From Diplocarpon mali (lineage: Eukaryota; Ascomycota; Leotiomycetes; Helotiales; Drepanopezizaceae), in assembly GCA_024741835.1 (NCBI GenBank), contig JAENRP010000147.1:40263-104262 (forward strand): 64,000 bases of DNA. The letters run 5' to 3'. Below, piece by piece: positions 32,438 through 44,969 of the stretch. Within the stretch, counting starts at the first letter, position 1, and the number at the start of each line of letters is the position of its first letter. Under the pieces are notes generated by a model. That model saw nothing but the letters and a program-made list of their open reading frames with translations, was not told the DNA's origin and made no database searches. A program made the position numbers and the translations under genes.

Positions 32438-33582
32438 ATGCCGTTCGCACAGCTTGTGCTGGGGAGTCCAGGGTCAGGGAAGAGTACATATTGCAATGGG
32501 AGTCAGTACATCCTGGCCAGTTTACGATACAAGTTCCTAACCAGCTCCAGTGCACCAATTCATGTCCGCCATCGGGCGCAAATGCTCTGTAGCGAATCTC
32601 GACCCAGCGAATGACCAAACGAGCTATCCCTGCGCGATAGATGTCCGCGACCTGGTGAAACTCGAGGATATTATGGAAGATGACGAGTTGGGGCCTAATG
32701 GGGCAGTTCTGTATGCTCTGGAAGAGCTGGAACAAAATATGGACTGGCTGGAGAAGGGGTTAGGCGAGCTTGGGGAGGATTACGTGCTATTCGACTGCCC
32801 GGGACAGGTGGAGCTCTACACACATCATTCATCGCTGCGGAACATATTCTTCAGGTTACAAAGGTTGGGATATAGAGTTTGTTCTCCTTCCAATTTGCCG
32901 TAGTCGCGTGCTGATTGCTACGCAGCTTGTAGTCTTACACTTGTCTGACTCGTACTGCCTGACCATGCCCTCCCTGTACATTTCGAATCTCATCCTATCC
33001 CTGCGAGCTATGCTACAGATGGATCTTCCACACCTCAACGTCCTTACGAAAATCGACAAGATATCCTCGTATGGCTCTTTACCATTCAACCTTGATTTCT
33101 ACACGGAGGTTCAAGATCTTTCATACCTCCTCCCGTGCCTCCAAGAGGAGTCATCTGTCATGGCCGGATCGAAATTCGAAGGGCTGAACACTGCCATTGT
33201 GGAACTGGTGGAAAGTTTCGGTCTGGTAGGTTTCGAGACATTAGCGGTCGAAGACAAGAAGAGCATGATGCATTTACTACAGGTCATAGACAGAGCAGGC
33301 GGGTACGCATTTGGTGGAGCTGAAGGCGCAAACGACACGATCTGGCAGGTGGCCATGCGAGAAGGTGTAACCACGATGGATGTGAAAGATGTCCAAGAGC
33401 GGTGGATCGACGCCAAAGACGAGTATGATGAGGCAGAGCGAAAAGAATGGGAGGCACAAGCAGAGGCGGCGAAGCAAGCGAGACTCGCCGGTGAAGAGGA
33501 CGACGGCGACGGCGACGGTATGGAGGGAATCTCGTTACCAGCCGGTGGAAGTGGCGTGAAAGTAGTCAGAAAGAATCAATGA
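32438..33582 (+). CDS. GPN2: GPN-loop GTPase 2
   Basis: Exons 32438-32501, 32551-32876 and 32926-33582 give 348 residues. Motifs in order: P-loop GSPGSGKSTYCNG, ANLDPAND, the GPN tripeptide in ELGPNGAVLYALEEL, DCPGQVELYTHH for the switch II region, HLSDSYCL, and VLTKIDK for the base-recognition motif. A charged coiled tail (RKEWEAQAEAAKQARLA) and acidic stretch close the protein. Gpn2 works with Gpn3 and Npa3 in assembly and nuclear import of RNA polymerases II and III. The first donor is GTCAGT and the second GTTTGT, both slightly off consensus, but the joined frames match the family exactly. Confidence 0.96.
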
Positions 33583-33590
33583 TGCCCATT

Positions 33591-34200
33591 TCATCCCTCG
33601 TCATCCGAATCTCCCCCTTCGCTATCGGACCTGTCCACCATGATGATGTCCCGCGTATCTCCATCCGTCTGCGTTGGGCCGAAAATCCCATCTAACGTCG
33701 ACTCCCCCTTGTCCTCGGAATCTCGTTGCGCCCTTAATATCAGCTCTCGAGCTCTGCGAATCGCCTCCTCTTCCGCCTTCCTGATCGTCCCGCTGACCCT
33801 CACAACCCTGAACACGCAGTTCCTCCCGTTGTTCACAGGGACGCAGGTCATAAGCGACAGGGCTGCCCAGACGATTCGGTATTGCGATCGCGCGACGCGG
33901 AGGATGAAAGTTGACGTGGCAGGAGAGAGGTATTTGACTTGGGACCCATGAGCACATCCACGTAGCAATCGCAGGGCGAGACATACCGGCGAGAGACTCC
34001 GACACGGCGCCAGCTCCATAGTCCCCGAACAGACTCAACACTTCAGCCCGCAAGCCTCTCAAAAGAGCCGGAGCGGTAAGCTCACTGGTCGTTGGCCGAT
34101 TGAAGACCACGACATCCGGGACGTCGGCCTTGGACTGGGACTTCTCCACCTCTGGGTAGAGGATATTGACCAGTAGATATCTGTGCTTGAGACGAACCAT
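33591..34200 (-). CDS. POP5: RNase P/MRP protein subunit Pop5
   Basis: Exons 33987-34200 and 33591-33937 give 186 residues. The core fold is plain: MVRLKHRYLLVNILYPE, LRAEVLSLFGDYGAGAVSES, LAVKYLSPATSTFILRVARS, YRIVWAALSLMTCV and NNGRNCVFRVVRVSGTIRKA. An acidic Asp/Glu/Ser tail ends the protein. Pop5 binds the catalytic core of RNase P and RNase MRP, which process tRNA and rRNA precursors. Its stop codon lies only 8 bp from the GPN2 stop, and the genes converge, so their 3' UTRs almost certainly overlap. Confidence 0.95.
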
Positions 34201-35040
34201 TGCTGCTGAGCTGTGGGAAGACGGCGTGCGAGCCGGCGACGCGATGCCGAGGCAGAAAATGACGCGATCAGACAGCACGTGATCCCGTGCTTGAGGGCGG
34301 GCTTGACAAGAGCCCCCGCCCAAACCCCCAGTCAGCCAGCATGCGATGCCAGCCCAGGTGGAGTTGCGATGCTTGCTCGAAGGCTCGACCCCGGACGTCC
34401 TCGTGCTCGACCTGCTGACAATCACCCTGGATCCGCGGACAGCAGACGGGCTCTCGAAGCGGCTCTGACAAGGCTCGGCTTGTTCCTCACGTGCGCACCC
34501 GTGCGGCCTCGGCGGCGCGTTGCCGTGGCCTAGCCTTCCGATCGGGAGTTTCCAAAGGGGGNNNNNNNNNNNCGCTGCTCGGATTGCGCGTGCCGGCCTA
34601 GGTACCTCCCGCCGCCCCCTCGCTTGGAAAAGGAGGTGGCACACCCAGGTAAACAAGGAGGCGCTCCTGCATCTCGTCTCGTCTTGAGGTCACGTCCGGC
34701 TCACTCCTGGCAGCGGGAAGATTTCGACGCCATGCTCTCCCTCCCTCCCCTGCTGCAAGAAAACCAGGGATTGCTTGATGCTCTACAGTTTTGATCATGG
34801 TAAATATGCGGATGGCCTTGCGCACGCGCGATTGTACGTATGGTAGAATTGATTAGCCAAATAATTATTGCGTGCATCTATATACGGTTCTATGATGCTG
34901 TCTAATCAAAAGCTTTCATTACATGTAGATAAGAACAAACCGAGGATACTGGGGCACCACGCGAGTGGAGGGAGGTGGTGATTAGGCTCATTGGGGCGGG
35001 ACTCAGCCGGAGCTACTGCTCAGCTCGGCTCAACTTCGAA
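34201..35040. other. Non-coding stretch with assembly gap 34562-34572
   Basis: It contains the POP5 5' flank, an 11-N gap at 34562-34572, and the 3' flank of the SurE-type gene. The open minus-strand frame that runs through the Ns is an extension of the POP5 frame and is not supported as coding. Confidence 0.5.
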
Positions 35041-36357
35041 TCAGGACTTATGGACCGGCATGCGCTTCAGAGCATCCATGCCTCCGACCAGCTTCTCTGC
35101 GCCTTCGTACTGCACAACCGGGGTCAACAAACGCCTCACATCTGGCCGAGGCCTATTGTCGTCTGCAACCGGCGCGTCCCAATCCACCGTAAAGGGGGTG
35201 ACAGAGCTCTTGCACCCAGAAGCCAGGACAACGGTCTCTCCCGGCAAGGAACAATCGCCGTGTATGCATTGGTTGATACCAGGGTTGGGCTCTGTGCCCC
35301 AGGTAAAGAGTCCCGTTGCGTCGTTGAACGGCGCCGTATTGGCGAGAGCGGAGCCCGTGAAGCGCGTATGGATGAAGGGCGGGTTGATGCACTTGTCGGA
35401 CGTGTAGGAGGTGATGAGAGGAATGTTGACGTGGAGTCCGTAGCCGAGCGGCAGGAGACGATCGCCGCCTTCTGCGGCGACGTTCTCGATTAACTGCTGC
35501 GCGAGGTTGGCGGCCAGCTGGGCCGTGATGGTGGACGGGTCTCTGAGACCAGCTGGTGTGGTTTCGTTGACCCAGAAGTATGGGCCTATCCCTTCGTACC
35601 CAGCGGAAATGGCAATGGCTGGGATACCTCGCTCGATAGCCGTGTACGTAGCACCTAGTGTCCCAGCCATCGTAAACAAGAAGGGACCAAGGTTCTTCCC
35701 GTAGTTAGGTCCGCTCAGCACGAGGTCAAAATTCTCGATCTCCGTGAAGCGATCTCGGACGTAGTCCAGCGCGACCTGGACGCAAACAGAGGGGGTGCCG
35801 TTGTAGTACCAGATATGGCTATCAAATGGATCAGTGCCGATGGAGGGAGCGCCTTGCTTGATGATACCTAGAGAGAGGTCTCGATTAGACTTTGCCACAC
35901 TGGCTGTCGTGCTGTTGGGAGAAGGACGAGCTTACCAAAATCGCCATCGGTAGTCAAGTTCTTCTCCTTGGTGTACTTCACTGTTCCACCCGTTCCACTC
36001 TGGTTGGTGACACTGGAAACGATGTATACGTTGTGTCCGAATTCCTTCATCGCATTGTACAGCTCCCGGATGTTCGCTGTGCCAAAGCCATCGTCGTTCT
36101 GTTCGTCTTGTCAGTACTCGCTTCTGAGCGTTGGGACCAGCCCAGCTTGCATCCGAGCGCAGACTCGACGGGCTCTGAAGAGGAGCACGATACAACGAGA
36201 CGACCCCAACCCGTGCCCTGACACAGGGCATCGAGACGGATTCCCACACGCTCGAGGCCGGCAAGAGGAGCGAATCTCAACTCACAGTAATCAGGATGTT
36301 CAAGCCATTTCCAGCAGCCAGCAGGCCCGCTAGCACAGTACCGGTAGAGATCCTCAT
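35041..36357 (-). CDS. Secreted SurE-family 5'/3'-nucleotidase (acid phosphatase)
   Basis: Exons 36286-36357, 35936-36098 and 35041-35867 give 353 residues. The N-terminus MRISTGTVLAGLLAAGNG looks like a signal peptide and runs straight into the SurE core NILITNDDGFGTANIRELYN, where the Asp pair binds the metal. Further SurE marks are VSSVTNQSGTGG, FDLVLSGPNYGKNLGPFLFT, SGTVGA-like TMAGTLGATYTA, and IPAIAISAG. Even-spaced cysteines in the C-terminal half suggest disulphides in a secreted protein. Bacterial SurE dephosphorylates nucleoside monophosphates; the fungal secreted form is related to Yarrowia Pho2-type acid phosphatase, so phosphate scavenging is a reasonable inference. The intron at 35868-35935 shows a clean GTAAGC donor. 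Confidence 0.92.
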
Positions 36358-39300
36358 CTTGCAGCTAGCGTACAGCCTGACAATCAGGATCAGATCAGAT
36401 CAAATCAATAGAATGTCGAAGAAGTCGTGCCGGAGATGTCCTGCCGAAGATATCGCTCTCTCCCCCGAGGACTGGCCGACTTATATACCCTTCGCGCGAG
36501 CGCTTGCCATGGAGAACTCCCCGGCACCTGGCCCTCCATCCCTCTGCGCACCCAGCACACCACCTCGACGAGAGCTCTGCCCAACAAGCCGTTCCTGCGA
36601 AGCTGACGGAAGTATTGCCGAATCCTGGCCTAATCTTAGACTTCTCGAAGTCTTCGGGGGTGTCCTCATCCGCGCGAAGCTGAGGACGCAATGGATTTAT
36701 CTTAATTCGTCGCAGTGTCATGTGTAGGGTGACTGGGAGAGGAAAGTGGTCGTGCGCGCGTCAGGGTGCTGCCAGGGCTCGCGTCAGCAAGCCCGGTCGG
36801 AAATGCTTGTGTTGAACTAATTTTTACGAGTGCACAAGCCAGCTCTTAAAGATAGCGGCGGAGGAATGTCCCTCGGTGCCTGTCTCGTGACGTGCCTAGG
36901 TACGTAAAAGAGATACGACTCTTGTCGTTTCGCATGGCCAATCCCGAGGAAGAAATGAGCTCATTGCGAGCAAGGCCATGGGCCGGGTTCGGATTGAAGA
37001 TCCGTATCTTCTTCTCCCTACGGTCCTACGGTTGCAAGGAGAAGACGGAGAAGATCCGACCAAGTCTCGAGGGCGTTGTGAGCGTCCACTTGCTCCTTGG
37101 GAAGAGCACCTCATCCAAGGGATCTTGCGCTCCTAATCACAGCCGAATATCTACTTCCACGCGAGTAAACGGAGCTATTGGGGGCTGGCAGAGCCACAGC
37201 GCCGAGAGGGCTGCACAACCGGGATCAATAAGCGAGCCTCCCCCATCGAAGCTGCTCAGCTACCTTGCCTGATAGTAGAGCACTAGTCGTCAAGTAGTCA
37301 TCGTAATTCCCGTCTTGACTAATTCGAGCTTGCTACTGTGCAAGGCAGATGATGATATGAGATCTCCAGGGTCGTATTACTATTCTGTGTGCTATGCGCA
37401 GCGACTCGCTACTGAGATGGTAAGTAATAAACTTCACACAAGGATGTCGACTTGGCTAGGTACCGTTGAGGGTCCAAAGGTGTATGGATTCAAGACACTC
37501 TAGAGCCAGGAGGTCCAGCGCAGAGTAGCCGCGAGCGGGCAAAGACCCGAGTCGGTGGTTTTGTATGAGACAGCTGTGATTCCTCGTACATGACATGCGT
37601 GTCTGCCTCGTGCCACATCGACCGAGCCCGTACAGTGAAGCCATGCCGGGACCAAGCCGTCTCGGGACCTTCCCGCCTCCACGAGGAGTCACTTTCCACC
37701 CAGGAATCGATGGGTCGCCGGCCCTGGAGCAAGAGAGTCCAAGTCTCCCGGCATGTCCGGCCAACCCTGCGCCGCGACTCGGCATGTGTGCAGCGACGGA
37801 CAGTTCGAATTCCTCAGTCGTATCGTCTCGGCACTGCCGGTCGCCGCCGTGGCAGACGGGTGCTCCCTCCTACCCACCCGCGGGTACGCTGGCGCACGAC
37901 CAGGGCCGCATCCGCCGACAAGTAGGGGTCCTGGCCGTGTCGAAAGCACGCCGAACGCGTCGAGCCTCGCTCACTCACGAGAGCAGCACCAAAGGCCTGA
38001 ACCATTGAGGGCATTTCTTGAAGTTGTATCGAGATTTCGAAGGCGGGAGACCAGTGTCCCAGCCGCTGCGCTTTGCGGAGCTTTTGATTTTCCCAGCATC
38101 TTGTTTCGGGTTCTCAGTCCAGCGTGACGGAGAGAGGGGGTAGGTATTGCACGCCTTTCACCTGCGCGTGCCCTTGCAACCCTCAGCCATGGCGCCAAGT
38201 ACAGGATGTTATCAAGATCAATACACCAGCGCCCCTTGGCACTGGGTATCGCCAACGCTCTGATGGTTTTCGGGATGTTCTTCCACCAAGGGCCCCCAGG
38301 CGCACTTCCAGTCACGCGTTTCGGTGGGGGCAGACTGTTGCGTAGAACGGAGGAAGGGAATCGCCCCGTTCTTGATACGAAGTCAGAAAATGCGAGTACG
38401 GGCGATCACACCCAGGGCAGAGATCCATCGAGAAGTCGGAACTCCCACGCTTCAGGGTCGCGAGTGAGGAAGCCGGACGCTCTGATTCCTCGCTGTTGAA
38501 GAAAGGCATGCATGCTCTGGAGATGTGTGGATTTCATGCTTCGAATGGGATCGTTCCTGGTGGGTCCGAGCATGGTAGAGGGCGTCCTGTTGTCTGGGAG
38601 CTATTGAGCTCCTCACGGATGTTTTCCACAGAATATTCGCCTTCTCCCCCTCCCTGGTCGCGCGACAGGCTCGGAGTGGATCGCTGTCCTGTCCGGTGGG
38701 GGGTTTGCATCCACCGTGCCCAAGCAGAAGAGAAGAAGAGGCCGAAGAAGACGAAGTCAACAAAAGGCAAAGACGGAAGAGGATTGGAGAGCGGAGCGGG
38801 GATGGGGCCAGCGTGCTCGAGAAGCCGCCGACCGTGGGGACGGATATAGCCGGATAGCCGCGGCCCAAGGGTCCTGGCTCCCCGCCGCACCGATCTTGGA
38901 GCTGGGCGGACTGTCCTGGAGGCACATCCGCGCATCTCCAGCCATAGTCCGCCATCCGAAGGGAGATGCGTGCAGATTGGCCTCGTTGTGCGCACATCTC
39001 AGACCCGTGATGGAGAGGAGCAACACCCCGCGAAGACACGGGCTCGAGACGGCGAGTGAGGACGATTTCAGTGCGATCTGAATGGCTTTCGCAGACTCTC
39101 CGGGCCTGACGTGACGCTATTCCAGGATCTCAGTGGCCAAACCAAGGGATTCTTCGCGCTCTGAAATGGAGGCAATTCTAGCTGGTCCGGTCCTCAAGGT
39201 ACGGGCCGGGAAAATCTATTTCTCTCGACGGTAGCTACCTACACATCTATCAGGAGCCCGCTGACCCGCCGGATCTCTGCCCGCCTAATCTCGACTTGCG

Positions 39301-39525
39301 GCTTTTCTATCCGAATCATCCTCTGGGTATATCCGGATACACCCATGGCCAATACTGCTTGGAAAGGCAAAGAGCCGACTCCTCAGCCCGTATTACCTTC
39401 AAGATATACAGGCTAAAAAAAAAAAAGAAAAAAACGCTGGTTGACACCCCGGGCAGCTGCTCGCCCTGCTCTCCAATTTACACTCCTTCGAATCCAGGCG
39501 TCTGCAAAGTCCAGGCTCCCCTCGC
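36358..39525. other. Gene-free stretch (3.2 kb)
   Basis: Many overlapping frames of 60-195 codons exist on both strands but none shows a domain, signal or exon chain. An A-rich run (A10 then GAAAAAA) lies at about 39415-39433. The left end is the promoter of the SurE-type gene and the right end the 3' flank of YVC1. Confidence 0.4.
36479..36488 (-). promoter_or_regulatory. TATA box candidate for the SurE-type gene
   Basis: On the minus strand the bases read GGTATATAAG, about 125 bp before the start codon at 36357, a normal distance for a fungal TATA element. Confidence 0.5.
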
Positions 39526-41639
39526 TTAGTTCCCATTCTCCCCACCGCTCTTGTTGACAAGCTGCAAAAGCAAGCCTCTCAACTCCTTCACCTCGCCTCG
39601 CAGAGCTTTGACCTCCGTCGTAGCCTGGTCCTCCTCAACATTCGGCTTCACCTGCAGGACCTTCTTATCCCAGCCCTCGCCCTCAAAGTCGACCTCGCTC
39701 ATCATCTGCTCCCACTCCTCGACCGTGTCGTCGTCCTCCTCGCCTCTCCGGCGATTGCTCCGCACTCGCCGGGCACTTCTGGTCTCGAACCATGCGGCGA
39801 CTATCAACAAAGGACTGTAGAGAGTTGCCATCACGTAGTCGTTGAGCTTGGCGTACTGCTGGCGCGGCATCCACCACTCAAAGGGGATCACGAGACCGAA
39901 GATCTCGACGAGGTTCAAGGGGGCGATGAACACATTCTCGTCGGGGGCGCGGACGAATTGCATCGTCTTCTGAGAGAAGAGGGCCATGTACTCGTCGATG
40001 GCATTATCGGTGATATCCTCGTACGCGGAGTTGTACAAGGCAATCAAAATATTGAGTAGGATGACCATGATGAGGAACGCGAAGATGTAGTAGAGGATCA
40101 GTCCGAAGGGGGGTGCAAAGTTATCGAAACCGGAGAAATCGGGAGATTGCATGACGGCGTTGGCCATGGCTTGGAGGATGAACGACGTGGCATCTTTATT
40201 GGTATCGGCGTTATCCATGCCGATGAAGGCTTGGAGGAAACCGATTACAATCACGATCAAGAGGGCGAAGAAGATGAGGGATTCTTTCATCATCACCTTG
40301 AGCACTACCAGCATGGCGCCGAAGAAGCGGATCGAATCGAGGTAGAGCAAGAGTCTCATCCAGAACATCGGGGCCGAGAAGGCTGTCTGGTGTCAGTACC
40401 AGGGCCAATGCTCTGGGTGGATGGCAGCTCACCCAAGAAGTTGTAGGACAGTTCATTGAAATCTTCTCGTGCGCCCCTCTTCCCATCCTCCTGCAGCGGG
40501 TGGCTGAGGGCAATGAATCTCGTTATCAAGGACGTGGTAAGGAGTGCGTAGAGCACCACGTTGAAGACATTCCAGAATCCAATATAAAACCGGCCAACCT
40601 TCCAGAACTTCGAGAACTCGTCACAGAGGAATCCAAACGTGAAGATGTAGAGGATGATCTCCACAATATCCAGGTCGCCAGTGGGATTGACGGTATTGAT
40701 AGCGCCAGTGTAGAGAGCGAGATAGATCACGGAGAAGACGACCTGAGTCGCATTTTGGTAGACAGGTGCGCGCATACGGTCCGGGTCAACGTGTGTCCAG
40801 TAGCGCACGTCGTCCTTCTGCTTGTACTCCACGAAGCGGCTGGGATCGTTCTCGTCCTGGATGAGCCAGCCGCGCCAGAGGTAGTTGACGCATTTCTGGT
40901 ACCCCGAACTGCCGGTCACTCGCAGGGCATGGAGGTCGACGGCGCGTTCGATGACATTGGCCGGCTGGGTCTGCTGCCCATCAATCATGATAGAGTAGCG
41001 CTTGAGCAGGATGTCCTGCAGCAGGTATTCCTGGTCATCCTCCGTCTCAATCCTGCCCACGCATCAGCGCCAGATCTCACCATCCACCCACCTGCCTCGG
41101 TACTCACAGCTTCTTCGCAATAACCTCACAAGCCGTCGCTCGGATATTGTGCAGATCGGCATCCCACAACTCCAGCATCGCCTGCTTCTTGAACCATCGC
41201 TTGTTGACCAGCAGCGCGTAAACCACGCACGAGTTGTAGTTCTGGCCGCCCGGCAGCTGGCCGGCCGTGCGCGCGGCTTCCACGACGGCATGCGTGATGA
41301 TCCTGCTGTGGGACTCCGTGATCTTGCTCTCTCCCAGCTCGCAGGGTACGCATTCTTCAATCAGGTAGCGTAGACGCAGCGCGACTTTCGTGACTTCGGG
41401 CGCGGCGATGGCAGACGGGATGCCCTCTTCGCCGAAGGTAGGCAGGACTACATAGCGTTAGCTGGGTAACATGCGGTCGGGGTCAGTCAATCTTCGGCGT
41501 ACGAGCGCGAGCTTCGTCTCCCCAACGGTGGTGGTCCTGGCTAGGTATTATTAGCGAGGCTCTGATGCAGGTGCTTCATTAGGTACGGTCTCGCCGCTCA
41601 CCTGCCATCCAAACCAAACAGCTTCCGCCATTGAACCAT
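39526..41639 (-). CDS. YVC1: TRPY-type vacuolar cation channel Yvc1
   Basis: Exons 41602-41639, 41503-41540, 41108-41447, 40433-41052 and 39526-40382 give 630 residues. The cytosolic N-terminus includes APEVTKVALRLRYLIEECVP, NYNSCVVYALLVNKRWFKKQ and the conserved KRYSIMIDG region. Membrane helices follow: VVFSVIYLALYTGAINTVNP, IVEIILYIFTFGFLCDEFSK, VFNVVLYALLTTSLITRFIA, MRLLLYLDSIRFFGAMLVVL and LIFFALLIVIVIGFLQAFIG. The pore region is MANAVMQSPDFSGF, then FGLILYYIFAFLIMVILLNI. After the last helix comes an acidic stretch (GEEDDDTVEEWEQMMSEVDF), which in yeast Yvc1 supports calcium activation, and a coiled-coil end. It releases calcium from the vacuole upon osmotic shock. Exons 1 and 2 are 38 nt each. 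Confidence 0.94.
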
Positions 41640-43052
41640 CTTGACGTTCTCAGAGTACTCGCGGTTCCTTTGCCGTATCTTGTTGGAGGTGCCAGAGCGA
41701 AAATTCCTCAGGGGAGAATACTCGTGGACGTCGGGCCTTGTTTGTTAATTTGAGTTTCCAGCCTTCCCTGATCATGGCAGGCTTGGCAGCAGGCATGACG
41801 TCGCAATTGCATTGTTTACCAGCCGGCGAGGCGAAGCGAGGCGGGATTGTGGGTATACCCAACTCAGCATGCTGCTCTGTCGGATTCTCAGTTCACGTTA
41901 AAGGCGCCCAGTAGTTACGCTCTTATGAGCAGTGTAGGGCATTGCCGCTGACAGGAGCGAGCCTCGAATGAAAGCACTCTCATGAACCTAAACGTTGAAC
42001 CAAAGGACACTCTATATACCCGCAAGGAAGACGATGACTAAAAACACATGTGCGGTATCCCCTACGAACCCCGAGCTCTTCGAGGACGCAGAGCTACGAT
42101 TAAGTCCTTTGAGTGCCGAGATCACATCCCTACGCGTTCTGGAGTAGGAACAAGCACTCTCGACTCTATGATTCGAAAAATTCTTCTACTATTTCATTAA
42201 CACCCTCGACTTCTAACCTCGAACTGCGCATTTCAGGATCGTTCATAGTGCACACCTCCGACTAATGGACTAACGTTACGGCAGATATCAACAGCCAGAA
42301 GGCGAGTTATTGTACATGAAGAAGTCACGGAAAAGGATGTATTGCCGAGCCAGTACGCGTCGATGAGAAGAGACGAGGCTAGACCGCCGCCGGTAACTAG
42401 TGAGACGCTTGATAGGGTGTTCAGTAAATAGTCGCAATCGTATACAAGGGCGTTTATAGCCTAGGATGAGAGAGTCAGGTTGGATTCAAGGCGATTTCTT
42501 CGCTGTTCTACGAGAGGCACTCCCTTGGGACAAAGTCTGAGCTCGAGACCTGGAGTGCCTCTTTCCGTCCAAGGTATACCTCAATCGAGACTCTTGTCTT
42601 AGGGATCGGGCAAAGACCAAGGACTGGATAGGGAATCGCGAGCTTTTCATGCGAGTTTTCTCCTTGTATATGGAGATATGGCTATAGCGTTTATTGCTCA
42701 TGCTATATAGTCTTGATAGAATAAAGCGCCTTAAATGGGGGGAAAATACCATCACATTCAATACATCTCGGTACATTGATTGACAGAAGGACGATGTGAC
42801 ATGGCAAAAAGAGGTTTCTATTTCCAAAGATTTCTGCCGAAGAATGTATAAACGCCTTCAGTTCCTCAATCTTCATGCTGCACTATCGAGAATACCCTGT
42901 TTTCTTTCATACGATACGCTTTTCTTCAATGTACTCCCAACTCCGCTGTGTCATCCACCATGCTCCAATGCACCATAATCAATCTCGTCTCCATCTCTTA
43001 CCACCCGTAGCTCCAAGACTCCAAATACAAGACGAAGCACCCCACACCCAAT
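41640..43052. other. Gene-free stretch (1.4 kb)
   Basis: The YVC1 5' flank and the ESA1 3' flank. It is AT-richer around 42000-42800, and its frames are short and without motifs. Confidence 0.45.
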
Positions 43053-44768
43053 CTACCAACCCCAAGTCCGCGAGCTCACTGCAAAAGTTGGCGGCTTCCA
43101 CTTGATCAGAGTCTTGTCGATGGTCCTCTTCGGCTTCGCCTTCTGCTTCTCCAGCGAAGCCTCGTAGCGCTTGATCAGATGATTCGGGATGACAATCTTA
43201 TGCTCGCCCTTGTGGTACACCTGCATCTGCAGCGCTTGGAGCGTGCTCTCGACATCGGCGGTCGTCATCGACATATCATTCGCCAGCTTGTCGATGCTGA
43301 CTCTCTCCTCATTCGCGTTGTACTGTATCAGGTGCTCGACCAGACCTTCGGTCCAGTATTGGCGGTAGGAGAGGAGCCCTAGATCGGAGAGTGGCTTTTC
43401 CGGGGAGCCGAGCTTTTGTTCGATGGAGGAGAGCTCGTAGGAAAATTGGATGAGGAGGCGGCCGTAGCCTTTCCGCTGGAATTGGGGAAGGGTCAGGATA
43501 CAGGCGACATTGTAGCCGTCCACGCTTTCTTTTTCCTTGGAGAAGTACCCAACGAGATGAAACCCTTTCTCATCCCTGGCCGTCATGACATAGAACAGGA
43601 AGGGGTCGACATCGTAGTACAGGGTTTTGTGGTCGAGAAACATCTTGGAAAGCAGGCACAAGTTTCGACACCATGTCTGCTGCCGACGTCCGTCGATCTC
43701 AAAAAAAGAGACGTAGTCATCTCTGTAGATCTCATTGCCAGGCGGATGCTGCAGCGTACACTTATGCCGATGCCGAGTAAATGACTTGTTATCGGCGAAA
43801 TAGCTCAAACAGAACTCGCAGATGTACATGATGTCCGCCGAAGTGAACGACTCTGGATAGGGTGAAAAGTACCAGGGAAAGAGGTCGTATTTTCCAAACT
43901 GTACTTTGGAGATGTTCCGGATGCGCGAGATCTCCGCTTGGTTCTGGGTCATGGAACCCCCGACTCGAAGCTTCTCGATCTCCTCTTCGCGACTGTAGTG
44001 CTCAGCTGGCTCTGCTTTCGCCGACACGGCCTCTCGTGTGACATCCAGCGGATCCACATCCATGGGATCGTCATCTTCAGCGCCTGGAGTGTTTTCGAGG
44101 TCCAGCCCGATTGTGAGCTTTTCCTCGTTGTCAGGATCCGGAGTCGCTTTCTGGGGCTCTGGAAAGTCTGGCCAGGGTCGTGGGGTGCTCGCTTCTGAAG
44201 CTATCGACGCCTCTCTCGTCCTGTTTGGCCGCTTTTGATTCTTCTTCTGGCCGACTGTCTTCTTCGCCACGGGAACAGCGGCCTTCTTCGTCTCTTTGGG
44301 CTTCTCTGGATTCGGCCACTCGACGTCTTGAGAAAAGTCCACTCGAGCGACGGGAACCCACTCGTCGAGGCGTTTGTTGAAGTTGTCAAAATTGCAGTAG
44401 AACTGCCGGCCGCTTTTGGTCTCTTTTATACTCAAGATCTCCGCTTTGCGAGGTTTGCCATCCTAGATGGATTTAGAAGAAGATCCTCAGGTCGAGAGAG
44501 TAAAGCAAGAGATGTGTCCAAAGACCACAAGCGACTTTGGGTAGATAAATTCCGTGCAGGTGAGGTGGGACTAACTTTCAGCACCATAGCAATACAGCCG
44601 ATCCTGTGGTCGCGTTAGTGATGCGATGCCCATGCGACGGCGAAGAAGAGTATGAGGGATCAATCAATCAATCGCGACTCACTTCAGAGTATCTACATTC
44701 GCCCTCCCCTTCTGCTTCGGGACGGGAGAGCCAACGGCACCATCCTGAGCCTGCGAGCCGCCCACCAT
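43053..44768 (-). CDS. ESA1: MYST histone acetyltransferase Esa1 (NuA4 catalytic subunit)
   Basis: Exons 44683-44768, 44576-44603 and 43053-44462 give 507 residues. A chromo-barrel/Tudor-knot domain sits at about 25-85 (FYCNFDNFNKRLDEWVPVAR), then a disordered basic-acidic linker. The MYST domain starts near residue 225 with the C2HC zinc finger (MYICEFCLSYFADNKSFTRH, RHKC), followed by FFEIDGRR, LSKMFLDHKTLYYDVDPFLF, YNVACILTLPQFQRKGYGRL with the catalytic Cys and the acetyl-CoA loop, and GSPEKPLSDLG with the catalytic Glu. It ends KWKPPTFAVSSRTWGW. Esa1 acetylates H4 and H2A in the nucleus and is essential in yeast. The second exon is only 28 nt. Divergent from REX4. Confidence 0.97.
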
Positions 44769-44969
44769 GATAAAAAGCACGAGTTGTTGTTCGGAGGAAG
44801 ACAAATGTTGCACGAAGGCCCGACAGCCCGTCGCGTCGACGCTTCTAGAGGGGCAGAGACGAGGCTGGGGCGCTTCTAAGCGGCGGGAACCCTTCTATGA
44901 GCCTCGGCAAATTTTCCCCTCCCGTCTGAGCAACCTCCCTCTCACCAGCGGGACGAGCGCGATCACGAA
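44769..44969. promoter_or_regulatory. Shared intergenic promoter of ESA1 and REX4
   Basis: 201 bp separate the divergent start codons, so both core promoters must be packed here. No further motif is certain. Confidence 0.5.

Noticed and set aside
33622..34656. 344-codon minus-strand frame spanning the assembly gap
   Set aside because: Unspliced extension of the POP5 frame through its intron and through the N-run; the POP5 start at 34200 and intron 33938-33986 explain it.
38452..39081. 195-codon minus-strand and 121-codon plus-strand frames
   Set aside because: Overlapping frames with no domain or splice pattern; composition typical for non-coding GC-rich sequence.
41002..41373. Plus-strand frame opposite YVC1
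   Set aside because: Antisense shadow of YVC1 exon 3, whose protein text is conserved on the minus strand.
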